From the NCBI GenBank assembly GCA_027485675.1, contig JAIXQP010000049.1:1-64000 (forward strand): a stretch of 64,000 nucleotides of DNA. Reading direction: 5' to 3'. This document shows positions 7,512-18,568 of the stretch, one piece after another. Position numbers and translations under genes: made by a program. Numbering within the stretch: the first letter of the stretch is position 1; every line of letters begins with the position of its first letter. The stretch is from Terriglobales bacterium. GTDB taxonomy: Bacteria > Acidobacteriota > Terriglobia > Bryobacterales > Bryobacteraceae. Below the pieces are notes generated by a model, which saw nothing but the letters and a program-made list of their open reading frames with translations, ran no database searches and was not told the DNA's origin.

Positions 7512-10500
7512 TCAGAACTGCAGCCGGATCGCAAACTGAATCTGCCGCGACGACGTCACCGTAGACCGGATGCGGCCGAAGCCGCCAAGCGGGCCCGTGG
7601 TGGTCGAAATCGCCAGCAGATTCGGCGGGGCGAAGTTCGTGTGGTTGAACAGATTGAAGGATTCCGCGCGGAACTGAATCCGCGCATTTTCATTCCATCC
7701 CCGCAGCGGGAACGATTTCAGCGCCGCCAGATCGAACGTCCTCAACCCCGGGCCGATAAACGTGCCCCGCCCCAAAGTCCCCAGCGTACCGGGCGCCGAA
7801 AGGACAAACGCCCGCGGGTCGAAGTATTGGTCCGGCCCGCCCAGCACGGCACTCTCGTGCGTGTAGCCCGGCGCCAGCGACGGACGGTCCTGCCCCAGGC
7901 CCGGACCCAGCGAAGGCGCCCAGCCGGAACGCGACCGGTTGCCGCTCACGAACACCGTCAGCGGGCTGCCCGAACGCAGATTGTTGATGCCCGCCAACTG
8001 CCAGTTGGCGAACACAGCCTTCCGCCAGCCCGAGGCAGAGCGGGCAACCGGCAGGTCATAGGTGAAGTTCACCACCCAATTATGCTTGGCGTGATAGTCC
8101 GACAGACCCTTGTTGTAGTTGAATCCTTCGAACTCCGGCATCGCCGACGTCGTGCCGTTCGTCCCATCGGAGAAGAACGTCGAGGCCTGCGTCGTATCGA
8201 TGTTGCGGGAGAAGGTGTAGGAGCTCTGGAACTGCAGATCGCGTCCCAACCGCTTGCGGATTTCGAGCAGCCCGGCGTGGTACCACGAATTCCCATCGCT
8301 CGATTTCAACTCGATCGTCGCCCAGTTCGGGTTCCGCCGCGGCGCCCCCGCCGGGAAGAACAGCGTCCCGTCAGCCTGCCGCACCGGCTCGACAATGTTC
8401 ACATCGTTCGAGCGCAGCAGGTGAATCCCCCGCGTCCCGGCATAGCCCAACGTAGCGACGAAGCCACCCGGCAATTGATGCTGCACGTTCAGGTTCCACT
8501 GCTGCACGTACGGGTTCTTCAGGTTGAATTCGACGGGGCGCACCGTGTTGCCCACGCCCCGCGCAAACGGCGGCACCGGGAACGTCGGATTCGTAATCAG
8601 CACGCGCGGCGTGGCCGGCGGGTTCGTCACGGTGACGATCAGGTTCTGCTGGTTGTTCGTATTGAAGAACAGGCCATAGCCGCCCCGCAGCGAGGTCTTG
8701 CCATTGCCGAACACATCCCAGGCAAAGCCCATCCGCGGCGAGAAATTCTTCTTCGTCGGATTGGCATACAGCGGACCCGGCACCGTCACGGCGTCCGTAA
8801 ACAGGTTCTTCATGTTCGAATCGCGCCCGTATATGTCCTGCGGCATCGTCGCGAACTCGTACCGCATGCCCGGGTTCAGGGTGAACCGCGGCGTAATCTT
8901 CCACGAATCCTGTACATAGAAGCCCATCAGCGTGAAGCGCCAGTAACGGTCAAACGTGGCCGCCGGGGTCAGACCCAGAAAGCGCGCCGCCCGATTTTCG
9001 AGGAAGCTCCGGACATCGTTGAAAGCGAAGGTGCCCAACGAGAACGTCGGGTTCACCATGTTCATCTGGTAGCGCTCCGCCATCATGCCGGCCTTGATCA
9101 GATGGCTGCCGCGCGTGATGGTCACGCCGGTGTCCAGACTGAACACGTTCTGCGTCAACCGCAGATTCGCCGAGCTCTGCGTGCCGAAACGCGGCATGCC
9201 GCCGATGTCGATGTTGCCCGTCACGCCCCGCCCAGGGACGAACTCGGCCAGCGGCGAGGCCGTGTTGGCTTCAATGTTCTGGCCAATTCGCGTCCGGCTG
9301 AATCCGCCCCGCACATGGAACAGCGTCTGCGGCGAAATGATGTGCCGGTACTCCGTCGTCAGAAACTGGTTGCGCGAAAGGAACTCGCGCGGAAACTGCG
9401 GGAAGTCGGTGGGCAGCACCTGCACCGCATCGTCCCAGGTGTGCCGCGCGAAGAACTGTCCGCGGGTTCCCACGTTCCGGTCGTAGCGGCCCTGCAGGAA
9501 GTTCTGGTCCACCGTCTGGTTGAAGCCGAAGATGTAGTCCGCCAACCCGCCGCCCCGCGCAGCGCCATTCGGCCGCGGCATCTCGTTCAGAAACGGAACA
9601 ATCGCCGGATTCAGGTTCACCGGCCCATCCGGCAGAATGCCCGCCCGGGCGTTGTTGTCGGGAACAATGGAGCTGATCGTGCGCCCCAGCCGGTCCCGCA
9701 AGCTCTCCACGGTGAAGAAGAAGAAATCCTTGTCTTTCCGAATCGGTCCGCCGACACTGCCGCCAAACTGGTTCCGCTTGAAGTCCGGCCGCTTGGCCGG
9801 GTCGAAGAAGTTGCGCGCGTCGAAGTTGTCGTTGCGCAAAAAGTGGAACAGACTGCCGTGCCAAGCGTTCGTGCCGGACTTGGTGATCGCGTTGATCTGC
9901 CCGCCGCTGTTGCGGCCGAACTCAGCACTGTAGGTGTTCACTTCCACGCGGAACTCGCGGATCGCCTCGACGCCCAACACCGTCCCCGCCGCCGAACCCG
10001 CCGGTCCGTTCGTCATATCGTTCTGCGGCGTCCCGTCAATCAGGTATACGTTCGACCGCGGATCCTGCCCGTTGATCGACGTCCCCAATCCATGCGCCAC
10101 TACCGAACCACCATCGCGATGCGGATACGCCACCACCCCGGGCTGCAGCAGCGCCAGGTCCGTATAGTTCCGCCCGTTCAGAGGCAACTCGCGCATCGCC
10201 GACTCGCTCACCAGATAGCCCAACTCGGAAGTCGACGTGTTCACCTGCGAAGCCGAAGCGTTCACCGTCATCTCCTGGTCTACCGCGCCCACTTCGAGCG
10301 TCACGTCAATCGTCGCTGACTCGTTCACCGACAGCGCGATCCCCCGGCGCACCATCGGCCGGAACCCTTTGGCCGTAATCCGCACCTCCACTTCCCCCGC
10401 TGGAATCGCCGGAATACGAAACAAACCCACGCTATTCGTTAACACCTGGCGGACCAACCCCGTGGCCGTCTGCGTCACCGACACCTCGGCCCCCTGCACA

Positions 10501-10607
10501 ATCCCCCCGCTAGGGTCGTGGATGGTGCCGTTCAGCGTAGCGGTGGTCTGGCCATAGGCCACAGCAAACAAAGAAATTAGGATTCCGGTCGCACGAGCCA
10601 AGTACAA
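7512..10607 (-). CDS. Oar-like TonB-dependent outer-membrane receptor
   Basis: A 1031-residue outer-membrane protein. After the signal peptide (about 1-19) comes a carboxypeptidase-like regulatory domain (about 20-105: GTIHDPSGGIVQGAEVSV, then GLFRIPAIPAGEVEVRI). The plug follows (about 125-230: ELPLNGRNYTDLALLQPGV), and then a long beta-barrel ending in an aromatic residue (QIQFAIRLQF). This is the Oar/CarbopepD_reg receptor type of which Acidobacteria carry dozens; most are thought to import oligosaccharides or peptides. There is no SusD partner. The start is TTG at 10607 behind GAGGTGAAGA. It is the third gene of a possible unit with the proteins on either side. Confidence 0.92.
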   Translation of the reverse strand: MYLARATGILISLFAVAYGQTTATLNGTIHDPSGGIVQGAEVSVTQTATGLVRQVLTNSVGLFRIPAIPAGEVEVRITAKGFRPMVRRGIALSVNESATIDVTLEVGAVDQEMTVNASASQVNTSTSELGYLVSESAMRELPLNGRNYTDLALLQPGVVAYPHRDGGSVVAHGLGTSINGQDPRSNVYLIDGTPQNDMTNGPAGSAAGTVLGVEAIREFRVEVNTYSAEFGRNSGGQINAITKSGTNAWHGSLFHFLRNDNFDARNFFDPAKRPDFKRNQFGGSVGGPIRKDKDFFFFTVESLRDRLGRTISSIVPDNNARAGILPDGPVNLNPAIVPFLNEMPRPNGAARGGGLADYIFGFNQTVDQNFLQGRYDRNVGTRGQFFARHTWDDAVQVLPTDFPQFPREFLSRNQFLTTEYRHIISPQTLFHVRGGFSRTRIGQNIEANTASPLAEFVPGRGVTGNIDIGGMPRFGTQSSANLRLTQNVFSLDTGVTITRGSHLIKAGMMAERYQMNMVNPTFSLGTFAFNDVRSFLENRAARFLGLTPAATFDRYWRFTLMGFYVQDSWKITPRFTLNPGMRYEFATMPQDIYGRDSNMKNLFTDAVTVPGPLYANPTKKNFSPRMGFAWDVFGNGKTSLRGGYGLFFNTNNQQNLIVTVTNPPATPRVLITNPTFPVPPFARGVGNTVRPVEFNLKNPYVQQWNLNVQHQLPGGFVATLGYAGTRGIHLLRSNDVNIVEPVRQADGTLFFPAGAPRRNPNWATIELKSSDGNSWYHAGLLEIRKRLGRDLQFQSSYTFSRNIDTTQASTFFSDGTNGTTSAMPEFEGFNYNKGLSDYHAKHNWVVNFTYDLPVARSASGWRKAVFANWQLAGINNLRSGSPLTVFVSGNRSRSGWAPSLGPGLGQDRPSLAPGYTHESAVLGGPDQYFDPRAFVLSAPGTLGTLGRGTFIGPGLRTFDLAALKSFPLRGWNENARIQFRAESFNLFNHTNFAPPNLLAISTTTGPLGGFGRIRSTVTSSRQIQFAIRLQF

Positions 10608-10654
10608 ATCTTCACCTCAATCCTTCAGGGTATCAAAGCGACCGGGCCCAACCC

Positions 10655-11188
10655 TCACTTTTCGGAGATTTTCGCCAGCACTGCCCCTCCGAGTGTCCAC
10701 GCCACCCACGTATCGACGACGTCCACCACCGAGTATTGCAGCGACTGGCTCATCCAAATCCAATTGTTCAGGTTCGTGAACAGACCCATCGCCAAGCCAA
10801 TCAGGGAGACGAAGATCAGCCGTGGAAGGTAACCGCGCAAATCCGTCATTCCGAGCAGGATCACGAGGATCGCCGCCACGGCGAGGTCGAGCAGGATGCC
10901 CCGCACAAACATATCCGGCGACATCATCTCGCCACCTACGGCCTTATAGCCGATCGTTGCCACTGGGCCGGCCGCATAGCGGTCCGCAATGGTGGCGGCT
11001 CCCCCCGCCTCGTTCGGCAGCATGTACATGCCGTCCTGCGGCAGATTGGCCCGCAAGACGGCCGCCACCGCCGCTTCGTCTTTTACGGGCAACAGCGCCC
11101 CCGTATGGAAAGGGAGCGCGACCCACGAAGTCCCTTGCCAAACAAAAACGGCCAGTGCGGCCAGCAGCGTAAAGAGGATGCGTCTCAT
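10655..11188 (-). CDS. membrane protein of unknown function
   Basis: A 177-residue protein with an N-terminal hydrophobic segment (about 1-22), a periplasmic loop of about 70 residues containing LPNEAGGAATIADRYAAGPV, and three further membrane helices (about 95-113, 122-140 and 152-172). I do not recognise the family with certainty; it resembles small DUF-type membrane proteins found beside receptors in acidobacterial genomes. TAGAAT lies 8 bases before the ATG. The TonB receptor gene follows 47 bases downstream on the same strand. Confidence 0.7.
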   Translation of the reverse strand: MRRILFTLLAALAVFVWQGTSWVALPFHTGALLPVKDEAAVAAVLRANLPQDGMYMLPNEAGGAATIADRYAAGPVATIGYKAVGGEMMSPDMFVRGILLDLAVAAILVILLGMTDLRGYLPRLIFVSLIGLAMGLFTNLNNWIWMSQSLQYSVVDVVDTWVAWTLGGAVLAKISEK

Positions 11189-11196
11189 GGTGCCGC

Positions 11197-11202
11197 ATTC
11201 TA
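11197..11202 (-). promoter_or_regulatory. -10-like hexamer before the gene at 10655-11188
   Basis: TAGAAT on the minus strand, 8 bases before the ATG at 11188; no good -35 sequence is visible at the usual distance. Confidence 0.4.
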
Positions 11203-11289
11203 TGGGATTTCTCTCCCCAACGCGACCCTCTTCGCAGCTTCCCGTTCCCCCTCTATTGCGTATGATAGAAAGACTCTAATCTGGAGCGC

Positions 11290-11492
11290 ATGAAACCCGC
11301 ACTGGTGGTCCTCACGATTGCTGTCGTCTACATCCTCCATCAGGACTGGTGGAACTGGACCGCGGCCCATCCGCTGGCCTTTGGCTTCCTCCCCATCGGT
11401 CTCTGGTACCACGCGCTCTACACCATCGCCGCGGCTTTCCTAATGGTCGCGCTCGTCCGCTGGTGCTGGCCCACGGGATTGGAGCGCGACGA

Positions 11493-11496
<4 letters not shown>
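11290..11496 (+). CDS. DUF3311 membrane protein, partner of the symporter
   Basis: A 68-residue protein with two membrane segments (about 5-20 and 40-60) and the aromatic loop [20 protein letters not shown] of the DUF3311 family. DUF3311 genes are regularly found just before sodium:solute symporters and may be small subunits of them. Its TGA overlaps the symporter ATG in the sequence ATGA, so the two are translated together. GGAG lies just before the start. Confidence 0.85.
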
Positions 11497-12992
<1,496 letters not shown>

Positions 12993-13000
12993 TCATCCCC

Positions 13001-14323
13001 ATGCCCCCATCCAATAAGCTCACGCCCATCCAGTGGTTGATCTGCGCCGTCGCCGCTCTGGGCTTTGCTTTCGACATCTACGAACTCCTCGTCCTCCCGC
13101 TCATAGCCGGCCCCGCCCTCGCCGAACTCGGCGGGCTGAAGCCCGGCACCCCGGAGTTCAACAGTTGGACCGGCATGCTCTTCTTCATCCCCGCCTTCGC
13201 CGGCGGCATCTTCGGCATGGTGGGCGGCTATCTCACGGACCTCTGGGGCCGCCGCCGCGTCCTCGTCTGGAGCATTCTGATTTACGCCCTCTCGGCCCTC
13301 GCCGCCGGCTTCGCCACCTCACTTGAACAGCTCCTCTTCTTCCGCTGCACCACCTTCATCGGCGTCTGCGTCGAGTTCGTCGCCGCCGTCGCCTGGCTGG
13401 CCGAACTCTTCCCGGACCCCAAGCAGCGCGAAAACGTTCTCGGCTACACGCAGGCTTTCTCCTCCATCGGTGGCCTCCTTGTCACCGGCGCCTACTATCT
13501 CGCCGTCTCCTGGGCGCCCAACCTGCCCGAAATTCGCGGCGGCCACGAAGCCTGGCGCTACACCCTCATCTCCGGCGTCCTCCCCGCCATCCCGCTGATG
13601 TTCATCCGTCCCTTCCTGCCGGAGTCGCCTCTCTGGGCCCAGCACAAGGAGGCCGGCACGCTCCGCCGCCCCAGCTTCGCCGAACTCTTCCGGCCGAAGT
13701 ATAGCCGCACCACTTGGGTCACCATGATCATGTACGCCGCCAGCTACGGCGCGGCCTTCGGCGCCATTCAGCATCTGCCCCGCATCGTCCCCGGCCTCGC
13801 CGAAGTTCTCCCCCTGGCCCGTCCGCTGCAGCAGAAAGTGGTCTCGAACGTCCAGTTCTTCCAGGAGATCGGCGGCCTCGTCGGTCGCGTCCTCCTCGCC
13901 TATCTCGCCGTCCGCATCCTCGGCCGCCGCACCCTGCTCCGCGTCTTCCAGGTCCCCGGCCTCTTCCTTGTCCCTCTCGTTTTCTTCAACGCTATGGACC
14001 TCTCGGTCGACGTGCTCAAATGGGGCGTCTTCGCGGCCGGTCTGCTCACCGTCGCCCAGTTCAGCTTCTGGGGCAACTACTTGCCGCGTATGTATCCCAC
14101 GCACCTCCGCGGCACCGGCGAAAGCTTCGCCGCCAACATCGGCGGCCGCATGCTCGGCACCTCCGCCGCCCTCATCACCACCACCCTCGCCAACTACACC
14201 CCCGGCGCCTCGCCCGCCGCTAAGCTCGCTGTCGCCGCCGGCTGCGTCGCCACCGGCGTCTACCTCATCGGCTTCGCCAGCAGCTTCTTCTTGCCAGAAC
14301 CGCCAGAAAAACTGCCAGAATAG
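13001..14323 (+). CDS. MFS transporter
   Basis: A 440-residue, twelve-helix transporter. The loop GGYLTDLWGRRRVLV is the MFS signature between helices 2 and 3, and the N-terminal ALGFAFDIYELLVLPLIAGP resembles aromatic-acid/sialate-type symporters. The long loop AQHKEAGTLRRPSFAELFRP separates the halves. The substrate is unknown. It follows the symporter by 8 bases, and mtaB follows it by 4 bases. Confidence 0.85.
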   Translation: MPPSNKLTPIQWLICAVAALGFAFDIYELLVLPLIAGPALAELGGLKPGTPEFNSWTGMLFFIPAFAGGIFGMVGGYLTDLWGRRRVLVWSILIYALSALAAGFATSLEQLLFFRCTTFIGVCVEFVAAVAWLAELFPDPKQRENVLGYTQAFSSIGGLLVTGAYYLAVSWAPNLPEIRGGHEAWRYTLISGVLPAIPLMFIRPFLPESPLWAQHKEAGTLRRPSFAELFRPKYSRTTWVTMIMYAASYGAAFGAIQHLPRIVPGLAEVLPLARPLQQKVVSNVQFFQEIGGLVGRVLLAYLAVRILGRRTLLRVFQVPGLFLVPLVFFNAMDLSVDVLKWGVFAAGLLTVAQFSFWGNYLPRMYPTHLRGTGESFAANIGGRMLGTSAALITTTLANYTPGASPAAKLAVAAGCVATGVYLIGFASSFFLPEPPEKLPE

Positions 14324-14327
14324 AGGG

Positions 14328-15623
14328 TTGGAGAAGTTTTTCGTTCACAATTTCGGTTGCCGGGCCACCCAGGCCGACGGCGCGGCGCTCGAGTCCCTCC
14401 TCGAACAGCGCGGCCTCTCCGCTGCGCCCGAAGCCCGCTCCGCCGATCTCGTCGTCCTCAACACCTGCACCGTCACCGCCAACGCCGATGACGACGTCCG
14501 CGCCATGGTCCGCCGCGTCAACCGCGAAAACCCCGCCGCGCAGATCCTCCTCACCGGCTGCTACGCCCAACGCGCCCCCGAAGAACTCGCCGCCCTCCCC
14601 GGCGTCACCTGGGTCGTCGGCAACTCCCACAAAACGCAGATCCCCGACATCGTCGCCGAATCCCTCACCCCCTTCCACGGCCAGATCCACGTCGGCGACA
14701 TCTTCGCCCAGCACGACTTCCTCTCCGCGCCCATCGAAGACGCCGCCGGAGACCGCGCTCGCCCCAACCTCAAGATCCAGGACGGCTGCAACAACCGCTG
14801 CTCGTTCTGCATCATCCCCTACGTCCGCGGCCGCAGCCGCTCCATGCCGGCCGGCCAGGTAATTGAACAAGTTCAACATCTCAGCCGCAGCTACCGCGAA
14901 GTTGTCCTCTCCGGCATCAACCTGGGCCGCTGGGGCAGGGAACCGGGCCAAACCATGCGCCTCGCCGGCCTCGTCCGCCGCATCCTCGACGAAACGCCCA
15001 TCGAGCGCCTCCGCCTCTCCTCCGTCGAGCCCATGGACTTCTCGGACGACCTGCTCCACCTGATGGCGGACTCCCCCCGCATCGCCCGTCACGTCCACGC
15101 CCCGCTCCAGTCCGGCTCCGACACCGTCCTGCGCCGCATGCACCGCAAGTACCGGCCCCGCCACTACGCCGACCGCGTCACCAAGGCCCGCCACCTGATG
15201 CCGGACGCCGCCATCGGCGCCGACGTCATGGTCGGATTCCCTGGGGAAACCGACGCCGAGTTTGCCGAAACCTTCCGCTTCATCGACGAACTGCCGTTCA
15301 CGTATCTCCACGTCTTCACCTACTCCGCCCGCCCTGGCACCCCCGCCGCCGACGCGCCGGACCAGGTCCCCATGCCCGTCCGCAAGGATCGCAACCGCCA
15401 GCTCCGCGAACTCGCCGACCGCAAGAATCGGGCGTTCCGCCAAAGCTTCCTCGGCCGCTCGCTCTCGGTAGTCACTCTCGGCCAGGGCCACATGGCGCTA
15501 TCGAGCAACTACCTCAAGGTCGAGCTGCTCCAGCCCGCCACGGACAACCTGCTGCTCAACGTCCCCATCGGCGCCCTTACCGACGCGGGCCTCCGCCAGT
15601 TCGACCCGCTCCGCGTGCTCTAA
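14328..15623 (+). CDS. mtaB: tRNA t6A methylthiotransferase MtaB
   Basis: A 431-residue radical-SAM enzyme that adds a methylthio group to t6A at tRNA position 37. The N-terminal methylthiotransferase domain has its three cluster cysteines at C11, C47 and C78, and the radical-SAM cluster is CNNRCSFC at 154-161 followed by IIPYVRGRSRS, typical of MtaB as against MiaB or RimO. The C-terminal TRAM-like tail is short. The start is TTG 14328, five bases after the MFS stop, chosen because MtaB proteins begin at this point relative to the first cysteine; an ATG is not available. It converges with recR with one base between them. Confidence 0.88.
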   Translation: MEKFFVHNFGCRATQADGAALESLLEQRGLSAAPEARSADLVVLNTCTVTANADDDVRAMVRRVNRENPAAQILLTGCYAQRAPEELAALPGVTWVVGNSHKTQIPDIVAESLTPFHGQIHVGDIFAQHDFLSAPIEDAAGDRARPNLKIQDGCNNRCSFCIIPYVRGRSRSMPAGQVIEQVQHLSRSYREVVLSGINLGRWGREPGQTMRLAGLVRRILDETPIERLRLSSVEPMDFSDDLLHLMADSPRIARHVHAPLQSGSDTVLRRMHRKYRPRHYADRVTKARHLMPDAAIGADVMVGFPGETDAEFAETFRFIDELPFTYLHVFTYSARPGTPAADAPDQVPMPVRKDRNRQLRELADRKNRAFRQSFLGRSLSVVTLGQGHMALSSNYLKVELLQPATDNLLLNVPIGALTDAGLRQFDPLRVL

Positions 15624-15624
15624 G

Positions 15625-16224
15625 CTACATCTCCCGGCGGTTTTCCATCGACTTCGACATGCTGACTTCGTCCGCGTATTCAAGGTCGCTCCCCACCGGA
15701 ATGCCCATCGCAATCCGCATCACCTTAATGCCCAGCGGCTTCAGCAACCGCGCCAGATAGGCCGCCGTCGCCTCGCCTTCGACAGTCGGGTTGGTCGCGA
15801 GAATAATCTCCGTCACCACCCCGTCGCTCAGCCGCTCAAGCAAGCTCTTGATCCGCAACTGCTCCGGCCCAATGCCCCGCAGCGGCGAAATCGATCCGTG
15901 CAGTACATGGTACAGCCCATCGAACGACCGCGTCACTTCAATCGGAATAATGTTCGGCGCCTCTTCGACGACGCAGATCACATGCTGATCCCGCGACGGG
16001 TTCGTACAATAAGGGCACAGCTCGCTGTCGCTGATGTTGTTGCAGATCCGGCACAGCCCCAGCTTCTCTTTCACATCCAGAATCGCCTGCGCCAACCGCT
16101 GCGCATCGTCCATCGACGCCCGCAACACATAGAACGCAATCCGCTGCGCTGACTTCGCCCCCACCCCGGGCAAACGCCGGAACTCATCCACTAATCGCGC
16201 AAGCGGTTCGGCCAAGTCAGGCAT
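15625..16224 (-). CDS. recR: recombination mediator protein RecR
   Basis: A 199-residue protein of normal RecR length. It has the N-terminal helix-hairpin-helix ([17 protein letters not shown]), a four-cysteine zinc finger at C58, C61, C70 and C73, and a Toprim domain ([14 protein letters not shown], then [19 protein letters not shown]). With RecO and RecF it loads RecA on gapped DNA. It is the last gene of the dnaX-ybaB-recR operon, 6 bases after ybaB, an order conserved in many bacteria. Confidence 0.96.
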   Translation of the reverse strand: MPDLAEPLARLVDEFRRLPGVGAKSAQRIAFYVLRASMDDAQRLAQAILDVKEKLGLCRICNNISDSELCPYCTNPSRDQHVICVVEEAPNIIPIEVTRSFDGLYHVLHGSISPLRGIGPEQLRIKSLLERLSDGVVTEIILATNPTVEGEATAAYLARLLKPLGIKVMRIAMGIPVGSDLEYADEVSMSKSMENRREM

Positions 16225-16230
16225 GGCAGT

Positions 16231-16539
16231 TTAGAACAGCCCCGGAGGCAGCCCGAGCCCACCGAGCATGCCGCTCATCTTCTTCTGGGTCTCGTCTTCC
16301 ACTTTCTTGTGCGCCTCGTTGAACGCGGCCAGCACCAGGTCCTGCAGCATCTCCGCATCGCCCGCGGCTTCCGGGTCAATCGTGACGCCCAGGCAGTGCT
16401 TCTGCCCGTCCATCTTCACGGTCACCATCCCGCCGCCCGCGGAAGCTTCGACGCGGATCGCGGCGATCTCCTCCTGCATCTTGGCCTGCATCTTCTGGGC
16501 CTGCGCCATCATGCCTTGCATATTGCCGGGTAGTTTCAT
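16231..16539 (-). CDS. YbaB/EbfC family nucleoid-associated protein
   Basis: A 102-residue protein of normal YbaB/EbfC length. The sequence has a Met/Gln-rich N-terminal helix (MQGMMAQAQKMQAKMQEE) and then EASAGGGMVTVKMDGQ, the conserved core that forms the DNA-gripping dimer. It binds DNA and compacts the nucleoid. It lies between dnaX and recR, 4 bases from dnaX, the usual place. Confidence 0.95.
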   Translation of the reverse strand: MKLPGNMQGMMAQAQKMQAKMQEEIAAIRVEASAGGGMVTVKMDGQKHCLGVTIDPEAAGDAEMLQDLVLAAFNEAHKKVEDETQKKMSGMLGGLGLPPGLF

Positions 16540-16543
16540 GGGG

Positions 16544-18415
16544 TTACTCCTTCAAGTTGCGGACACTGCGGACCTGCGCTTCGGGAAAGGTCTCTTGGAA
16601 TCGCTTCACTACGGAATTGGCCAGCGCCCGCTCGGTGGCATCGTCCTGTGCCGCCTGTTTGGCCGCCGGGGGGGGACCGCTTTGCACGGTCGCTGAAAAA
16701 CGGATCTTCGCGCGAACACCGGTCATGCCGATGGCCGCGAGCACGCGGTTCACATCGGACTCTTTCATCGTGAACTCGGCCTCTTCCGGCGCCACGATCT
16801 CCAGGCCGCCCGGGCCTTCGGAGATCTCCGCCGCCTCGATGCCGTCGGCCGTAAACTTCAGACCCAACTCGAGCGCCGCCGCGTACAGCCGCGACCGCAA
16901 GTCGCCATCCACCGGCTTACCGGCCGGGGCCTTCGGCTTCGGCGCCGCGTCCACGAATGCATTGCCCGCCGGAGCCTTCGCCGTTGCTTGCCACGGCGCC
17001 ATTTTCTCTAACTCCGCCAGCGGGTCATCTTCCACCTTGGCGGCCACCTTCGCGGGCGCCGCCGGCGGTTCCGGCTTCTTGGCCTGCCACGCGGGCAAAG
17101 CGGCCAGCTCAGCCAGGGGATCTTCCTCGGCCTTGGCCGGCACTGCCGCTGGCGCCGGCTTCTTGGCCTGCCAAGGCGGCAACGCCGCAATCTCCGCCAG
17201 TGGATCCTCGTCCGCCTGGAATCGCGCCCCGCCGCTCGGCGGAGCCTGCCGCGGCGGCGGCTTCTGCGCCGATGGCGCCGGCCCGGCGCCCGGCCCCAGC
17301 TTCGCCAGCGCCTCTTCAATCGTCGTCAACTTGGCGGCGTGCACCAGCTTCAACAAACCGATTTCCAAATGCAGCCGAGGCTGCAGCGAATACTGCAAGT
17401 CCTTGAACACGTCCAGAACAATCTGCAGGTACCGCGTCAAGTCCATCTCGCTGAACCGGGCCGCCACCTTCGCAAAGTTCTGTTTCTCGCGCGGCGAAGC
17501 GGCAATCAGCCGCGTCCCTTCGCCCGAAATCTTTGCCACCAACAGGTTCCGGATGTGCCGCGCCAACTCCCGGCAGAAGTGCTGCAAGTTCGCACCCTTC
17601 CGCTCCAGTTCATCGACAATCTCCAGCATCCGCGCCGCATCGCTCTGTTCGAGCGCCGTCGTCACCTGGTCCATCGCGTCCTGCGAGAACATCCCCAGCA
17701 GCGCCCGCACCTCGGCCGCATGCAGCGTCGATCCGCAGCAGGCAATCGCCTGGTCCAGCGCCGAAAGCGAATCGCGCACCGACCCCTCGCCCACCTGCGC
17801 AATCACCGCCAAGGCCTCCGGCTCCGCCGTAATCCCTTCCTCGCCGCAGATCCATTCCATCCGCTTCAGCAGCTCTTCGAAATCCACGCTGCGAAACGAA
17901 AACTGCTGGCACCGCGAAGCAATCGTCGTCGGAATCTTGTGGGACTCGGTCGTACACAGGATGAACACCACCCACTCCGGCGGCTCCTCCAGCGTCTTCA
18001 GCAGCGCGTTGAACGCTTCGTTGGTAATCTGATGGGCTTCGTCGACGATGAAGACCTTGTAGCGGTCGCGCGCCGGCCGGTAGCGGACGCTCTCGCGCAA
18101 CTCGCGCATCTCGTTAATGCCGCGGTTCGACGCCGCGTCGATCTCAATCACGTCCACCGCGCCGCCCGCCGTGATCTCCTTGCAGCTCGCGCAGACGCCG
18201 CAGGGATTCGTCGTCGGCCCTTCGACGCAATTCAAGAACCGCGCCATCAGCCGCGCTACGGTCGTTTTGCCGGTTCCCCGCTGCCCGCTGAAGATGTAGC
18301 CGTGGGCGATCCGCCGCTGATTGATCGCGTTATCGAGCGTCGTCTTGACGTGTTCCTGACTGACCAGTTCGGAAAACGACTGCGGCCGGTACTTACGCGC
18401 GATGACCTGATACAT
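16544..18415 (-). CDS. dnaX: DNA polymerase III subunit gamma/tau
   Basis: A 623-residue clamp-loader ATPase. Walker A is GQRGTGKT at 44-51, the zinc module has C63, C72, C75 and C78, and Walker B/DEAH reads FIVDEAHQIT. The linker after the clamp-loader core (about residues 375-490) is Pro/Ala/Lys-rich and carries three near-identical copies of DPLAExxxxxxWQA. The C-terminal 120 residues form a compact tau-like domain. The start is ATG 18415; the frame stays open a further 16 codons into the SRP RNA region, but those residues are not part of DnaX. The first gene of the operon dnaX-ybaB-recR. Confidence 0.95.
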   Translation of the reverse strand: MYQVIARKYRPQSFSELVSQEHVKTTLDNAINQRRIAHGYIFSGQRGTGKTTVARLMARFLNCVEGPTTNPCGVCASCKEITAGGAVDVIEIDAASNRGINEMRELRESVRYRPARDRYKVFIVDEAHQITNEAFNALLKTLEEPPEWVVFILCTTESHKIPTTIASRCQQFSFRSVDFEELLKRMEWICGEEGITAEPEALAVIAQVGEGSVRDSLSALDQAIACCGSTLHAAEVRALLGMFSQDAMDQVTTALEQSDAARMLEIVDELERKGANLQHFCRELARHIRNLLVAKISGEGTRLIAASPREKQNFAKVAARFSEMDLTRYLQIVLDVFKDLQYSLQPRLHLEIGLLKLVHAAKLTTIEEALAKLGPGAGPAPSAQKPPPRQAPPSGGARFQADEDPLAEIAALPPWQAKKPAPAAVPAKAEEDPLAELAALPAWQAKKPEPPAAPAKVAAKVEDDPLAELEKMAPWQATAKAPAGNAFVDAAPKPKAPAGKPVDGDLRSRLYAAALELGLKFTADGIEAAEISEGPGGLEIVAPEEAEFTMKESDVNRVLAAIGMTGVRAKIRFSATVQSGPPPAAKQAAQDDATERALANSVVKRFQETFPEAQVRSVRNLKE

Positions 18416-18437
18416 GCGGGGCGAAGAGAGGAGATGC

Positions 18438-18540
18438 CAGGCCCCGGGTGATCCGCGGCACACGAACTAAACCACTACCGTTGCTTCCTTCCGGATCTGG
18501 CGGGGTTTGCAGCCGCCCGTTGCACGGAGCCCGAGACCTG
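18438..18540 (-). ncRNA. ffs: small signal recognition particle RNA (4.5S type)
   Basis: Read on the minus strand, 103 bases form a long hairpin: CAGGTCTCGGG at the 5' end pairs with CCCGGGGCCTG at the 3' end. The apex has the conserved CCAGATCCGGAAGGAAGCAAC with its GGAA tetraloop, the site bound by Ffh. It lies 22 bases upstream of dnaX, a common bacterial arrangement, so the RNA and dnaX may come from one transcript that is then processed. Confidence 0.93.
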
Positions 18541-18568
18541 ACAAGCAACTAGTTTAGCATTCCAAGGT

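Noticed and set aside
7485-10319. 944-residue open frame opposite the TonB receptor
   Set aside because: It is antisense to a clear receptor gene, is Arg/His/Pro-rich without domains, and results from the GC-rich codon bias.
16557-18032. 491-residue open frame opposite dnaX
   Set aside because: Ser/Ala-rich shadow with no motif; dnaX on the other strand has all expected signatures.
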